Assembly (NCBI GenBank): GCA_039984715.1
Contig: JBDWUA010000016.1
Coordinates: 558,001-622,000, forward strand
Source: JABSSA01 sp039984715
GTDB taxonomy: Bacteria; Pseudomonadota; Alphaproteobacteria; Rhodobacterales; Rhodobacteraceae
Direction of reading: 5' to 3'
Length of the DNA: 64,000 nt
In this document: positions 35,873 through 43,787 of the stretch, piece after piece
Position numbering within the stretch: the stretch's first letter is position 1
How the letters are laid out: every line of letters begins with the position of its first letter
Program-made: the position numbers and the translations under genes
Notes under the pieces: model-generated
Told to the model about the DNA's origin: nothing
The model's input: only the letters and a program-made list of their open reading frames with translations
The model's database searches: none

Positions 35873-36325
35873 ATGGCAAATACAATCATGCAGACGGGTT
35901 TTGATACCCGGCCTATCAGGATGGAACCCCTTTGGTTGGTCACATTCCAAGCCCCGCGTGAGGACGTGGATCGCGTCTTTGACGAGATCGTAAAATCTGT
36001 TCCGTTGGTACACGGGAAAACGGATAGCAATGCGTACCGGGCACCAGGTGGAATGGAGTATTATCGCCCATTAGAGGGCACGCCAACCGGCGCAGAGGAC
36101 GACATACGCAAGCGTCCCAATGTCGATGAACTTCGGTTTTTTATCCCGCGAGATACAGGTATTCTCGATCAAGTCATTGAAGCCATCTACGAGGTTCACA
36201 GCTATTACGAGCCCGTAATCACTGTTCAGGACATTCTACGCAGCACCTGCAAGGGCCTTGATGACAAAGCAAATCCGCATCGCTGGTGGAACAAGGACGG
36301 TGACTGGAAACAAGTCGATGATTGA
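35873..36325 (+). CDS. Nif3/CutA1-fold domain protein
   Basis: A 150-residue protein that resembles the single ferredoxin-like domain inserted in Nif3/YqfO proteins: PLWLVTFQAPREDVDRVFDEI, then EYYRPLEGTPTG, and DQVIEAIYEVHSYYEPVITV. It lacks the metal-binding Nif3 catalytic domains. ATG 35873 follows AAGGGA; an upstream start at 35816 would run through the operator and is unlikely. The downstream EamA gene overlaps its end by eight bases, so the two are coupled and are likely regulated together by the divergent WYL regulator. Confidence 0.65.
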   Translation: MANTIMQTGFDTRPIRMEPLWLVTFQAPREDVDRVFDEIVKSVPLVHGKTDSNAYRAPGGMEYYRPLEGTPTGAEDDIRKRPNVDELRFFIPRDTGILDQVIEAIYEVHSYYEPVITVQDILRSTCKGLDDKANPHRWWNKDGDWKQVDD

Positions 36326-37187
36326 TGCAATGACCCCTTCATCACCTAATTACCGATTGGGCATCATTCTTGTCACCGCTTCGGCCATTGCATGGAGCAC
36401 GGCGGGCCTGTTCACACGCATTATCACGCTTGATGTGGCGACAATGTTAGTCTGGCGCGGGATTTTCGGAGCAATCGGTGTTTTTACGGTTGCCGTTGCA
36501 TTGCAAGGACGCAGCGCTTTTAACGATTTCACAAGAATGGGATGGCCCGGGTGGATTTTTGCAACGGTGTCGGCCTTTGGGATGCTGTGTTTCATCACGT
36601 CCCTGCGGCTCACTACGGTTGCTCATGTCTCGATCATCTATGCGACAGTTCCATTTGTTGCCGCAGCTCTCGCTTGGTTGGTGATCGGAGAACGTCCGTC
36701 TCGCAGCGCAATCGTCGCAAGCCTCGTCTCATTGGTTGGTGTTGCGATCATCGTTGGACTGGGACGCGAGGGCGCGCTAAGCGGGAATATACTGGCGTTC
36801 GGAATGACACTTTCCCTTGCAGCCATGATGGTAATTGCGCGCAAGTACAACGATATTCCCACAATGCCTGCCGCAGCTGTATCCGCTGTGTTAAGCGCGC
36901 TTGTCGCAATTCCATTCAGCCAAAGTCTTGGGGTCAGCGGTACCGATCTTGGCCTCCTCGCTCTCTTTGGTTTGGTCAATTCTGCGGTCGGCTTGGCCCT
37001 GTTTACAATCGGATCTCGACTGCTGCCGCCAGTAGAAACAGCGCTGATCGGCGCATTGGATGCTCCACTCGCTCCAATCTGGGTTTGGCTGTTCTTTTCT
37101 GAAATCCCGAGCATTGAAACGATGACAGGTGGCGCAATCGTGTTCGGCGCGGTGATAACCCATATCGCACTTCAAAACAGGCGATAG
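36318..37187 (+). CDS. EamA-family (DMT) transporter
   Basis: A 289-residue inner-membrane carrier with ten predicted hydrophobic segments in two EamA repeats (first repeat ends VPFVAAALAWLVIGERPSRSA; second ends with LDAPLAPIWVWLFFSEIPS). Direction is presumably export of a small metabolite. The ATG at 36318 overlaps the previous gene's stop; an ATG at 36330 is an alternative. Together with the Nif3-like gene and the WYL regulator it forms a small regulated unit. The substrate is unknown. Confidence 0.85.
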   Translation: MIDAMTPSSPNYRLGIILVTASAIAWSTAGLFTRIITLDVATMLVWRGIFGAIGVFTVAVALQGRSAFNDFTRMGWPGWIFATVSAFGMLCFITSLRLTTVAHVSIIYATVPFVAAALAWLVIGERPSRSAIVASLVSLVGVAIIVGLGREGALSGNILAFGMTLSLAAMMVIARKYNDIPTMPAAAVSAVLSALVAIPFSQSLGVSGTDLGLLALFGLVNSAVGLALFTIGSRLLPPVETALIGALDAPLAPIWVWLFFSEIPSIETMTGGAIVFGAVITHIALQNRR

Positions 37188-37909
37188 AAGTCCGACGAGT
37201 GAATTACTACGAAGCAGTCGTTCATGTATTGTGCAGGTGGGTTTGAAGTGGACATTCGTTGCTGCCCAATTAGACGAGCAAGGCGCAGATGGGGACGGGC
37301 GAAGTTCTATGTCGCAAGACATTCAGTCGCGCTCGGTTTTGGAAATTCCTGCTCGAGATAGCGAACTGTACGATTGTCTTGGTCGCTTGTGCGACACCTC
37401 ATCATTAACGCCGAGAGGTAGAAGTAGCGGGTCACATATAAGGGGCTTCGACGAGGATCGTGGTTTTGCGGCATGGCTGAGGCTTGTACCACGTCAAAAT
37501 TCAACCGGGACAAGCACCGCTTTGGTCGGATTGCCGAGATAGGTCTGGTCTAACTTTCGCGCGGTGTATCAGCGGATATGGACATTTATTTCGAACACAT
37601 GGCTGACAATCTTACAGCGATGCAGTTTTTGACCTTGGTTCAAAAAACTAGTTTTGAAGGCCCAGTTACACAGAATGCCTTGGGGCGACTTGTTGACATG
37701 GATGCAACCGTTGGATGTGCGATTTTCGGGATATGACCGCGAAAAAACTTGTGTCTATACAAACAAAATATTAGAAATGATTTACGCTCGTTATCCGAGG
37801 TGAATTTTGCACTCGCCTCTGCTGCGCAAGCGAGGTTTTCCGGTGATCCGGAGCTGAAATTAGCAGGAAATTCACGACAGGTGTGGTGCCTGAAATTGGA
37901 GATGCATGG
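37188..37909. other. Eroded region between EamA and nucleoside operon
   Basis: About 720 bases with no intact gene. It holds a transposase fragment (listed) and, just before the ribokinase remnant, the tail of another decayed coding sequence on the plus strand (ending FSGDPELKLAGNSRQVW and a stop at 37911-37913). That stop overlaps the remnant's ATG as ATGA, as in an operon. Confidence 0.5.
37441..37553 (+). pseudogene. IS110-family transposase C-terminal fragment, frameshifted
   Basis: The frame at 37441 reads DRGFAAWLRLVPRQNSTG, the conserved end-region motif of IS110/IS1111 (Transposase_20) enzymes. A -1 shift near 37509 continues the motif as DKHRFGRIAEIG before a stop. About 37 codons survive; no terminal repeats were identified. 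Confidence 0.6.
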
Positions 37910-38231
37910 ATGACAGTCGCGAATATCGGTTCGATAAATCGTGACGTTTTCTTCAAGGTTCCGCATGTCCGAACTGCGGACGAGACGATCGAAGCGCAGA
38001 ATTTTCAATCAGGTATGGACAGCAAAGAGCTAAAACAATCCGGTGCGATTGCGCTGGCGGGTGGTTCGGTCATTCATGTTGGTGCGGTTGGGCATGTTGG
38101 TGCAGTTCGGGGCGATGATCCAGAAGCAATCAGACGCCTCAGATCGGGTGCAGCCGATGTTTCGCCGGCCGCCACTAAACTGGATAACTTCACCCAAAGA
38201 CGCCCCACCAAAAGTGGAGGCGTTTAAGTGA
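37910..38231 (+). pseudogene. Ribokinase (PfkB family) remnant with internal deletion
   Basis: The first ~95 codons match a ribokinase N-terminus: VANIGSINRDVFFKVPHVRTADET and later ALAGGSVIHVGAVG, then DDPEAIRRLRSG. The GGKGxNQ substrate loop is degraded to SGMDSKELKQS. A tandem 18-bp repeat doubles HVGAVG. The last codons, in another frame (DAPPKVEAFK, stop at 38229-38231), match the usual ribokinase end, and that stop overlaps the nucleoside hydrolase GTG. About two-thirds of a 300-residue gene is gone. Its place in the operon fits ribose salvage. Confidence 0.65.
38075..38110 (+). repeat. Imperfect 18-bp tandem repeat inside ribokinase remnant
   Basis: CATGTTGGTGCGGTTGGG is followed directly by CATGTTGGTGCAGTTCGG (16 of 18 identical). 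It encodes a doubled HVGAV segment, consistent with relaxed constraint in a dead gene. Confidence 0.7.
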
Positions 38232-39163
38232 AATATATCATTGATACTGATCCCGGACATGATGATTTCTTTGCCATCCTCTATGCCGCGCGTCGCCTTG
38301 ACGTGATCGGGCTAACGACGGTGTTTGGCAATTCAACGGTTGAGAACACAACGCAAAACGCGTTGCGTATTTGCGATTTGGCAAAGCTTGATATTCCGGT
38401 TGCCATGGGCGCTGGAAAACCAATTGTTGGAGACTTCGTGGTGTCCCCAATCCACGGCAATGACGGTCTGGAAGGCGGCAAATCCATTCCTTCGACCAAC
38501 CGTGACATGGACCCGCGCGGGGCCGTGCAGTATCTGATCGAAATGGCGCGCGCACACGCGGGAAACCTGTCTTTGATCGTGCTTGGGCCAATGACGAATA
38601 TTGCATTGGCTCTTCGTGTCGAACCAAAACTCGCTGAGTGGATTTCCGAAATATCGTTCATGGGCGGCTCAACCGGGACCGGCAATGTGGCCGCGTTTGC
38701 AGAAGCCAATGTCTGGAAAGATCCCGAAGCCGCGCAAATGGTTTTGGCCTCGGGGGTTCCCTTGCGTATGGCGGGACTGAACTTGACAGGGCAGGCCCGT
38801 TTATCGCAGGCCCATGCGGATCAGATGGCGAAGGCGGGCACGAAAGTCGGTGGGCACGCGGCTCAAATATTGACCTTTTACCTAAAACAGCATTCGGCGC
38901 GCTATAGACGCCCTGATGCGCCCATGCATGACCCGTCCGCGGTCATCTCTCTGGTTCATCCGGACTTATTCGAATTTCGCGACACAGCCGTTTCGGTTGA
39001 ACTGGTCAGTCCCGCGCTTCGTGGGATGACAATATGCGATATGCGCGAAATTGACCCTTTCCCGGGCGAGACGTTGCCCAAGCCGAATGTAAAAGTCGGT
39101 GTGCGTGCTGATGGCCCAGCCTGCATTGAGGCCATGATCGAGGCGATTCTGGAATATGAATAG
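38228..39163 (+). CDS. Inosine/uridine-preferring nucleoside hydrolase
   Basis: A 311-residue enzyme that cleaves the N-glycosidic bond of ribonucleosides to free base and ribose. The calcium-binding DTDPGHDD motif opens the protein; the usual sixth position varies among relatives. VLGPMTNIALAL and the C-terminal MHDPSAVISLVHPDLF are further signatures. GTG start with GGAG upstream; it overlaps the reading-frame end of the ribokinase remnant. It heads an operon with a complete sugar-type ABC importer, which may bring in nucleosides or related glycosides. Confidence 0.92.
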   Translation: MKYIIDTDPGHDDFFAILYAARRLDVIGLTTVFGNSTVENTTQNALRICDLAKLDIPVAMGAGKPIVGDFVVSPIHGNDGLEGGKSIPSTNRDMDPRGAVQYLIEMARAHAGNLSLIVLGPMTNIALALRVEPKLAEWISEISFMGGSTGTGNVAAFAEANVWKDPEAAQMVLASGVPLRMAGLNLTGQARLSQAHADQMAKAGTKVGGHAAQILTFYLKQHSARYRRPDAPMHDPSAVISLVHPDLFEFRDTAVSVELVSPALRGMTICDMREIDPFPGETLPKPNVKVGVRADGPACIEAMIEAILEYE

Positions 39164-39240
39164 GCCTAAGAGAAACAAATAATCGCCCCACAGAAGGGCC
39201 TGATGCCGCGCAGATTGCGGTCTACCAATAAGGAGTACAC

Positions 39241-40491
39241 ATGAAACATCTAAGAGAGTTTACTTTCGCGCTGGCGGCTTCAACCCTCATCGCTGGTGCC
39301 GCGACCGCAGAAGATGCCGAGCTGAGTGCAATCGGTCTGTCCTTTTCGGATGGTGCTTTGGTCAGCCTATTGAGCGACGCTGCCGCAAATGTTGATGGTG
39401 TCTCGGTTGAAACCGAACTGCTGCCATTTGGGCAGTTGTTTTCCGCGATCGAAGTCCGACTTCAGGCGCGCAACGAAAACCCTGATCTCTACTACGTAGA
39501 TGGTCCTTTGACCGCTTCTTATACGGCGCGCGGGCACTTGGCCCCCCTTGACGATATCCTGCCAAATGCATCCGAGATCTATACCTCGGCTGCGCTGCAA
39601 CAGGGGACGGTCGACGGTAAATTGATGTCTGTTCCCCTTGAAAGCAGCACGGTTGTGATGCTGGTCAACAACGCCTTGTTTGAACAAGCCGGGATCGATG
39701 CGCCGTCGAACAACCCAGAAGAGCGCTGGACATGGGAACAAGTCGCCGACGCAGGCAAGAAAATTTCCGCACTGGGCGAAGACACTTGGGGGTTCAACTT
39801 CCACTTTGGTGACAGCCCGTACATGGCACTTATCATGCCACAGTCCAAAGGTGCGACTTTGATCGGCGAGGATGGCGTGACCGCATCGGGTTATGTCAAC
39901 AGCCCCGAGTTCATCGAAGCGATCAACGTGTATTCTGCGCTGTACAGCGACGGCATCGCACCGGCAGGCATGTATGATTACAGCCTTGCACTGGAGCTTT
40001 TCCTGACTGGCAAAGTCGGCATGTTCGCTGGCGTTGTGTCAGATGCGGTGACCGCCGGTAAACGTGACGGTTTGGATCTGACGGTTGCGCCTCTGCCATA
40101 CTTTGCGGGCGGCACCCCTGTGACGCCAACCGGCAGCTGGCACATTGGTGTTAACCCACGGTCCAAAAATCCTGAAAAAGCCGCTCAGTTGGTCCAAGCT
40201 CTGGCACAGCCAGATTTTGTATCGGCGTATTTCGGTGCTCGTGCCAACCCACCGGTTCTGAAATCAGCTTGGGAAAGCCTTGGCGATCAGTTGGACGGCG
40301 AACTTTGGACACTGGCACGTTACGAGATCAACAACACGGCTGTGGCGCGTCCGTCCATTGGCGGCTGGCTTGAGTATGACTCGATCTTGCGCAGCGCATT
40401 GCGTGAAATTCAGGGCGGTGCTGATGTCACGGAACGGCTGAATGCTGCGGCGGCTGAAATGGATCGCGAACTTCTGAAATACAAGAAGTGA
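39241..40491 (+). CDS. ABC transporter substrate-binding protein (CUT1 type)
   Basis: A 416-residue periplasmic solute-binding protein with a signal peptide (about residues 1-23, ending GAATA). The body is the extracellular solute-binding family 1 type: NPDLYYVDGPLTASYTARGHLAPL, VDGKLMSVPLESSTVVMLVNN and GSWHIGVNPRSKNPEKAAQL. AAGGAG precedes the ATG. It is followed by two permeases and an ATPase in normal order. The nucleoside hydrolase upstream hints at nucleoside or pentoside cargo; sequence alone does not decide. Confidence 0.9.
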   Translation: MKHLREFTFALAASTLIAGAATAEDAELSAIGLSFSDGALVSLLSDAAANVDGVSVETELLPFGQLFSAIEVRLQARNENPDLYYVDGPLTASYTARGHLAPLDDILPNASEIYTSAALQQGTVDGKLMSVPLESSTVVMLVNNALFEQAGIDAPSNNPEERWTWEQVADAGKKISALGEDTWGFNFHFGDSPYMALIMPQSKGATLIGEDGVTASGYVNSPEFIEAINVYSALYSDGIAPAGMYDYSLALELFLTGKVGMFAGVVSDAVTAGKRDGLDLTVAPLPYFAGGTPVTPTGSWHIGVNPRSKNPEKAAQLVQALAQPDFVSAYFGARANPPVLKSAWESLGDQLDGELWTLARYEINNTAVARPSIGGWLEYDSILRSALREIQGGADVTERLNAAAAEMDRELLKYKK

Positions 40492-40499
40492 GATCAGAG

Positions 40500-41441
40500 A
40501 TGACTGACACGTCAGCAGCATCTTCGGCGGCCAAATCGGTCGCGAAGGCATCCAAAAAACGCGCAATGCTTGATCCGCAAAGACCAAGCTGGGCGACGCT
40601 TTTGATGTTTCTTCTGCCGGCGATCAGTCTTCTTATTGTCTTTAGACTGGCCCCGATCGCAATCTCGATCGGGGGCAGTTTTTCCAGCCAATCCTTGTTG
40701 GGGGAAACGACCTTTCATGGATTGGGAAACTATAACACTTTGTTCACGGATGAGGGGTTTTGGAATTCCGTTCGTGTGACCCTGTTGTTCAACATTATCA
40801 TCAACCCGCTTCAGATATTTGTCGCGTTTATCATGGCGCTTCTCGTCTTTGCGCCGGGGCGGTTTTTGACGTTTTTCCGGGTTTCCTTTTTTCTGCCGAT
40901 GACCATGTCGACCGCGCTGGTCGCTGTGATGTGGAACCTTTTGTTTGATCCGAATTTGGGCCTTGTGAATTCTATCCTCGCGCAAACCCCTCTGGGGCGT
41001 CAGGGGTTCTTTTTCGATGAAGATCAAGCGCTTGGCGCTATGATCTGGATATCGACGTGGAAAGGGGCCGGCTATTATATGATCTTCCTCTTGGCCGGTT
41101 TGTTCCGCATTTCCGAAGAGCTATACGAGGCCGCGCATGTTGATGGCGCAAGCCCGTGGCAACAGCTGCGATTGATCACTTTGCCGCAAATGAAACGTAC
41201 GTTTTTGTTTGTCTTTGTGGCCGATACCACGGTCAACCTGCTGTTCTTTGCGCCTGTTTATATCATCACACGCGGTGGGCCGAATGGGTCGACCGATACA
41301 CTGATGTACCGCGCCTATGAGAGCTCATTTACCTTTGTTGACTGGGGGCGTGCGCTGTCATTGTCATGCATCCTGCTGGCTCTTGTCGTCATTGTCGCCG
41401 CCGCGCAAATGTTGTTCTTTAAACCCGGAGAAGGCGAATGA
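40500..41441 (+). CDS. ABC sugar transporter permease 1
   Basis: A 313-residue MalF-like inner-membrane permease with six core transmembrane segments and the cytoplasmic EAA loop EELYEAAHVDGASPWQQLRLITLP, which contacts the ATPase. ATG 40500 is preferred over a GTG four codons earlier that overlaps the previous stop. The N-terminal 30 residues are hydrophilic and Ala/Lys-rich. It overlaps the next permease gene by four bases. Confidence 0.92.
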   Translation: MTDTSAASSAAKSVAKASKKRAMLDPQRPSWATLLMFLLPAISLLIVFRLAPIAISIGGSFSSQSLLGETTFHGLGNYNTLFTDEGFWNSVRVTLLFNIIINPLQIFVAFIMALLVFAPGRFLTFFRVSFFLPMTMSTALVAVMWNLLFDPNLGLVNSILAQTPLGRQGFFFDEDQALGAMIWISTWKGAGYYMIFLLAGLFRISEELYEAAHVDGASPWQQLRLITLPQMKRTFLFVFVADTTVNLLFFAPVYIITRGGPNGSTDTLMYRAYESSFTFVDWGRALSLSCILLALVVIVAAAQMLFFKPGEGE

Positions 41442-42292
41442 GCGATACTCTCCGCCCAGGTACGTACAGCCCTGTAAAGCATGCCGGGCGCTATGCTCTC
41501 ATGTGCGCCTTGGCCTTTCTTGCACTGGCCCCACTGCTTTGGATGTTCCTGTCATCTTTGCGTCCGACCCAAGAGATGTTCTCCTATGCGGGCAGTTTTT
41601 CATGGCACACAATCTGGCCTGAGACGTTCACCTTTTCAAATTACACAGGCCTTCTGGAAACTGGTTTTCCACGGGCCATCGGGAATTCACTGTTCGTGGC
41701 TGGCGTGACCATGGTGATCGGTGTGCTGGTCAACGCAGCCGCGGCGTTTGCCTTTGCCACGTTTGAATTCCGGTTTCGCGGGCCGTTATTTCTTTTGGTT
41801 CTTATGACCGCGATGATGCCTTTTGAGGCCATCGTGCTGCCGCTCTATATGCTGGTGAACGGGCTGGGGATGATCGATACCTATTCGGTGCTTATCGTGC
41901 CTGAGCTGGCGAACGGTTTTGTTATTTTGATGTTCCGCCAATTCTTCGCGGCCATCCCGCGCGAACTGTACGAAGCGGGGCGGATAGACGGGGCGTCTTG
42001 GTTGCGGATTTTCTTTTTCATCGCCTTACCTGTGTCTTGGCCGGTCATCCTGACTGGGTCGATCATGATTTTCATCACACAATTCGAGGCATTTTTCTGG
42101 CCGCTGGTCGCCGCACCCTCAGCCGAGCTGACTGTGGCCCAAGTGGAAATCGCAAAGAACATCAGTCTTGAAGGCGCGAACTGGGGCTTGTTGTTCTCTT
42201 CGATGAGCATCGTGTGCGTGATCGCGGCACTGCCGTTCCTCGTTTTCCAGCGATTTTACATCCGCAACGTCGCATCCAGCGGCATCAAATAA
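41438..42292 (+). CDS. ABC sugar transporter permease 2
   Basis: A 284-residue MalG-like permease with six transmembrane segments. The EAA loop is RELYEAGRIDGASWLRIFFFIALP. The ATGA overlap with permease 1 shows translational coupling. The C-terminal segment ends in VFQRFYIRNVASSGIK, a common ending for CUT1 permeases. Confidence 0.92.
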   Translation: MSDTLRPGTYSPVKHAGRYALMCALAFLALAPLLWMFLSSLRPTQEMFSYAGSFSWHTIWPETFTFSNYTGLLETGFPRAIGNSLFVAGVTMVIGVLVNAAAAFAFATFEFRFRGPLFLLVLMTAMMPFEAIVLPLYMLVNGLGMIDTYSVLIVPELANGFVILMFRQFFAAIPRELYEAGRIDGASWLRIFFFIALPVSWPVILTGSIMIFITQFEAFFWPLVAAPSAELTVAQVEIAKNISLEGANWGLLFSSMSIVCVIAALPFLVFQRFYIRNVASSGIK

Positions 42293-42309
42293 CAAAGGGC
42301 TTATCCCAA

Positions 42310-43377
42310 ATGGCTCAAGTCAAAATCGCGCAGGTCCGTAAAGCGTACGGCACCAACGAAGTCCTTCACGGGGTCGACATCGATATACCTGATGGCAGCT
42401 TTTCAATCTTGGTCGGGCCGTCCGGTTGCGGGAAGTCGACTTTGCTGCGGATGATTGCAGGGCTGGAGGTTATCACCAGCGGTGAAATCAGCATCGGTGA
42501 TAAGGTTGTGAACGATTTGTCGTCGCCCAAGCGTGACATCGCAATGGTGTTCCAAAACTACGCGCTTTATCCGCATCTGACAGTTGCGCAGAACATGGGT
42601 TTCTCGCTTAAGGTTGCCGGGTTTCCCAAGGCCACAATCGCCGCAAAGGTCAAAGATGCCGCAGAAATGCTGGGTTTGACTGAATACCTTAATCGCCGAC
42701 CTCAAAAGCTCTCTGGTGGGCAACGACAGCGCGTCGCCATGGGGCGTGCCATAGTCCGCGACCCGTCGGTGTTTCTTTTCGATGAACCGCTGTCGAACCT
42801 TGATGCCAAGATGCGTGGTCAGATGCGGACTGAATTGCGCGCCATGCACCGGCGTTTGGGGTCAACAATGATATACGTGACCCATGACCAGATAGAGGCC
42901 ATGACGATGGCCGATCAGATCATTGTCATGAACGATGGCTATGCCCAGCAAATTGGCGCGCCCCTCGATCTCTATGATCATCCGGCGAATTTGTTTGTGG
43001 CGGGTTTTATCGGTGCGCCTGCAATGAACTTCCTGTCCGCCAAAGCCGGGGGTGGTCAGGTACATCTAGCCGATGGAACAGACGTGCAAATACAGATCGC
43101 GGATGATGTCGCAGGCGACGTGATTGTCGGAATTCGCCCCGAGCATCTGACCCTTGATCCGAATGGGTCGTTAACGATCATTGTGAATGAAATCGAACCG
43201 ACTGGCTCAGAAACGCATATTTCGGCGACGACACAGCAGGGACTGCCCATTAAAATGGTCACATCCGAACGCGTCACCGCAAAATCGGGTGAAACGCTGA
43301 TCGTAGGTTACGAGCTTGAAAAATTGCACTTGTTTGATGCGAAATCCACTGATCGGATTCCAAGCTTCGAACAATAA
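42310..43377 (+). CDS. ABC sugar transporter ATPase (UgpC/MsmK type)
   Basis: A 355-residue ATPase with Walker A GPSGCGKST, Q-loop VFQNYALYPHLTV, signature LSGGQRQRVAMGRA, Walker B FLFDEPLSNLDAKMR and H-loop THDQIEAM. A C-terminal TOBE domain (VGIRPEHLTL) is typical for CUT1 ATPases. ATG 42310 is the family start; the open frame further upstream overlaps permease 2 and is not used. No terminator is evident after it. Confidence 0.94.
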   Translation: MAQVKIAQVRKAYGTNEVLHGVDIDIPDGSFSILVGPSGCGKSTLLRMIAGLEVITSGEISIGDKVVNDLSSPKRDIAMVFQNYALYPHLTVAQNMGFSLKVAGFPKATIAAKVKDAAEMLGLTEYLNRRPQKLSGGQRQRVAMGRAIVRDPSVFLFDEPLSNLDAKMRGQMRTELRAMHRRLGSTMIYVTHDQIEAMTMADQIIVMNDGYAQQIGAPLDLYDHPANLFVAGFIGAPAMNFLSAKAGGGQVHLADGTDVQIQIADDVAGDVIVGIRPEHLTLDPNGSLTIIVNEIEPTGSETHISATTQQGLPIKMVTSERVTAKSGETLIVGYELEKLHLFDAKSTDRIPSFEQ

Positions 43378-43620
43378 TCTTCCGTACGGCAAGGTTGGTT
43401 TTGAGCGGAAGTCCCGATTTTGAAGTAGTCACACCTTTTCGGACAAGTTTGCTGACTAAGCATGGAATAAGGACGGCTTCCGTCGAATTGAACGGTTTTC
43501 AATAGGCCATAAATACCTGTTTTGGTCTAATTTGGCCCTGTAGCGATTTGATACCGCCCCTTGGACAGCATTTACGGCAACAAAAGACGCTGAGTTAGAG
43601 CTGCCCAACAGGGCAATGCA

Positions 43621-43710
43621 AAGCATGATCCTGAGAGGGGGCTGAAACTGGTGGACGAATTTCGCCAAGATGCGGTGCGGATTGCGCTTACTAGAGAGTT
43701 CACAGTGAAG
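43621..43710 (+). pseudogene. IS3-type transposase OrfA N-terminal fragment
   Basis: The frame at 43621 includes LVDEFRQDAVRIALTREF, which resembles the start of IS3-family OrfA helix-turn-helix proteins (DEFRRDAVRIALTSG pattern). It has no start codon and breaks off before the helix-turn-helix is complete, running into the typA terminator. The rest of 43378-43714 shows nothing recognisable. Confidence 0.45.
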
Positions 43711-43714
43711 CTGA

Positions 43715-43758
43715 CAAAAAATAACGCCGACACAGGTTTCATACTGTGTCGGCGTTTT
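43715..43758 (-). terminator. Rho-independent terminator after typA
   Basis: A perfect 13-bp stem AACGCCGACACAG / CTGTGTCGGCGTT with an 8-base loop. On the minus strand it is followed by TATTTTTTG. It starts 30 bases after the typA stop and could also act weakly in the other direction (four Ts). Confidence 0.88.
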
Positions 43759-43787
43759 CAGGCGATCCAAACGGAGCCGGTAATTTC

